NCBI GenBank assembly: GCA_014381825.1
Contig: JACNKX010000112.1
Location: 1 to 64,000, forward strand
Source: Planctomycetota bacterium
GTDB taxonomy: Bacteria; Planctomycetota; Planctomycetia; Pirellulales; Pirellulaceae
Direction of reading: 5' to 3'
DNA: 64,000 nucleotides
Shown piece by piece: positions 63,710 to 64,000 of this stretch. The notes under the pieces were generated by a model, which worked only from the letters and a program-made list of their open reading frames with translations, was not told the origin of the DNA and did not search any database. Made by a program: the position numbers and the translations under genes. How positions within the stretch are numbered: the stretch's first letter is position 1; each line of letters starts with the position of its first letter.

Positions 63710-64000
63710 ATGAATGACAAGCAAATCGGAACATTCTTTGATTCACTGAGCGAAGATTACACGGCAGTAATCGAACGTTGCTTTCCTCGCTATCGCGAGA
63801 TGCTGTGGGCGTTGCTCGACTATCTACCCACCGACAAGCCGATTGGCTCGATCCTGGAACTCGGGTGTGGAACTGGCAACTTGTCGGTCTTGCTGGCGAA
63901 CGCGTTTCCCGCTGCTTCGATACGCGTTGTGGACGTATCGCGCGAATCGCTTGAACTCTCCCGAGCCCGACTTGACGATAGTCGCTTTGCATTCGAAGAG
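63710..64000 (+). CDS. class-I SAM-dependent methyltransferase, truncated by window end
   Basis: Ninety-seven codons are visible from ATG 63710 to the right edge. Motif I is ILELGCGTGNLSVLLA near residues 48-63, followed by an acidic strand end in IRVVDVSRESLELSRARL. The start MNDKQIGTFFDSLSEDY is typical of the methyltransferase type 11/12 group. The rest of the gene, and thus its substrate class, is outside the window. Confidence 0.9.
   Translation, partial: MNDKQIGTFFDSLSEDYTAVIERCFPRYREMLWALLDYLPTDKPIGSILELGCGTGNLSVLLANAFPAASIRVVDVSRESLELSRARLDDSRFAFEE

Noticed and set aside
1-64000. tRNA, rRNA or other structured RNA genes
   Set aside because: I looked in the gaps for T-loop (GGTTCGAATCC-like) sequences, rRNA segments and riboswitch-like folds and found none that hold up; a covariance-model scan would settle this.

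Overview
The window looks like chromosomal DNA of a planctomycete, most likely of the Pirellulales/Rhodopirellula type. The basis is family content: two DUF1501 + DUF1549/DUF1553 (planctomycete cytochrome c / PSD) modules, a ThuA-DUF1080 fusion, exported PQQ-type and WD40 beta-propellers, a MoxR/DUF58/VWA operon and an EF-hand secretory protein. These are typical planctomycete families, but no rRNA or other phylogenetic marker is present. I found no rRNA, tRNA, CRISPR array, transposase or phage gene. Genes lie on both strands, and many convergent pairs have only 6 to 30 bases between them.

Layout: 1-941 has no convincing gene. 942-4557 holds a creatininase-family amidohydrolase, a polytopic membrane protein and the ThuA-DUF1080 fusion. 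4651-12170 is a surface-polysaccharide cluster: WecG/TagA glycosyltransferase, O-antigen ligase/polymerase, FemAB/CelD-like acetyltransferase, polysaccharide deacetylase, flippase and GT4 glycosyltransferase. 12192-16174 is a three-gene operon (DUF1549/DUF1553, Tat-exported DUF1501, WD40). 16510-18555 has an App1-type phosphatase and an NHL lipoprotein. 18726-25801 is a Bat-like operon of VWA/glutamine-amidotransferase-like protein, MoxR ATPase, DUF58 and BatA-like VWA protein, followed by a Gly-rich EF-hand protein. 27559-31449 is a second DUF1501 + cytochrome/PSD module. 31614-36918 has an HtrA protease, an LpxL-like acyltransferase, a Rieske ferredoxin overlapping a GNAT gene, and glgC.

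36937-48856 contains a sodium:solute symporter, a secreted propeller-like protein, an aldo/keto reductase with a phytanoyl-CoA-dioxygenase-like protein, an exported methyltransferase-like/PQQ fusion, a membrane VWA protein, and a divergent SDR / acyltransferase-domain pair in which expected active-site residues are missing. 48872-57241 carries a membrane PQQ protein, a canonical SDR, a 908-residue TPR protein, an MFS transporter and an NAD-epimerase-like protein. 57459-59335 couples a TIM-barrel sugar isomerase-like gene to a Dnmt2-like methyltransferase. 59354-63544 has a phosphodiesterase, hisB-hisC-hisD and a cupin. A SAM methyltransferase runs off the right edge.

The most striking item is the gene at 58406-59335. 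It follows the Dnmt2 (tRNA-Asp C38 methyltransferase) pattern over most of its length: AdoMet motif I, the R-x-R motif, a CF[T/M] motif and the terminal motif. The catalytic PPCQP motif reads PPVLP, and a cysteine appears instead in the E-N-V motif as E-C-V. Four different palindromic intergenic elements (22846, 50590, 57325, 59877) are also not explained by any gene here. Each has paired inverted arms of 23 to 29 bases. They look like REP/BIME-type repeats whose mobilising enzyme is outside the window.
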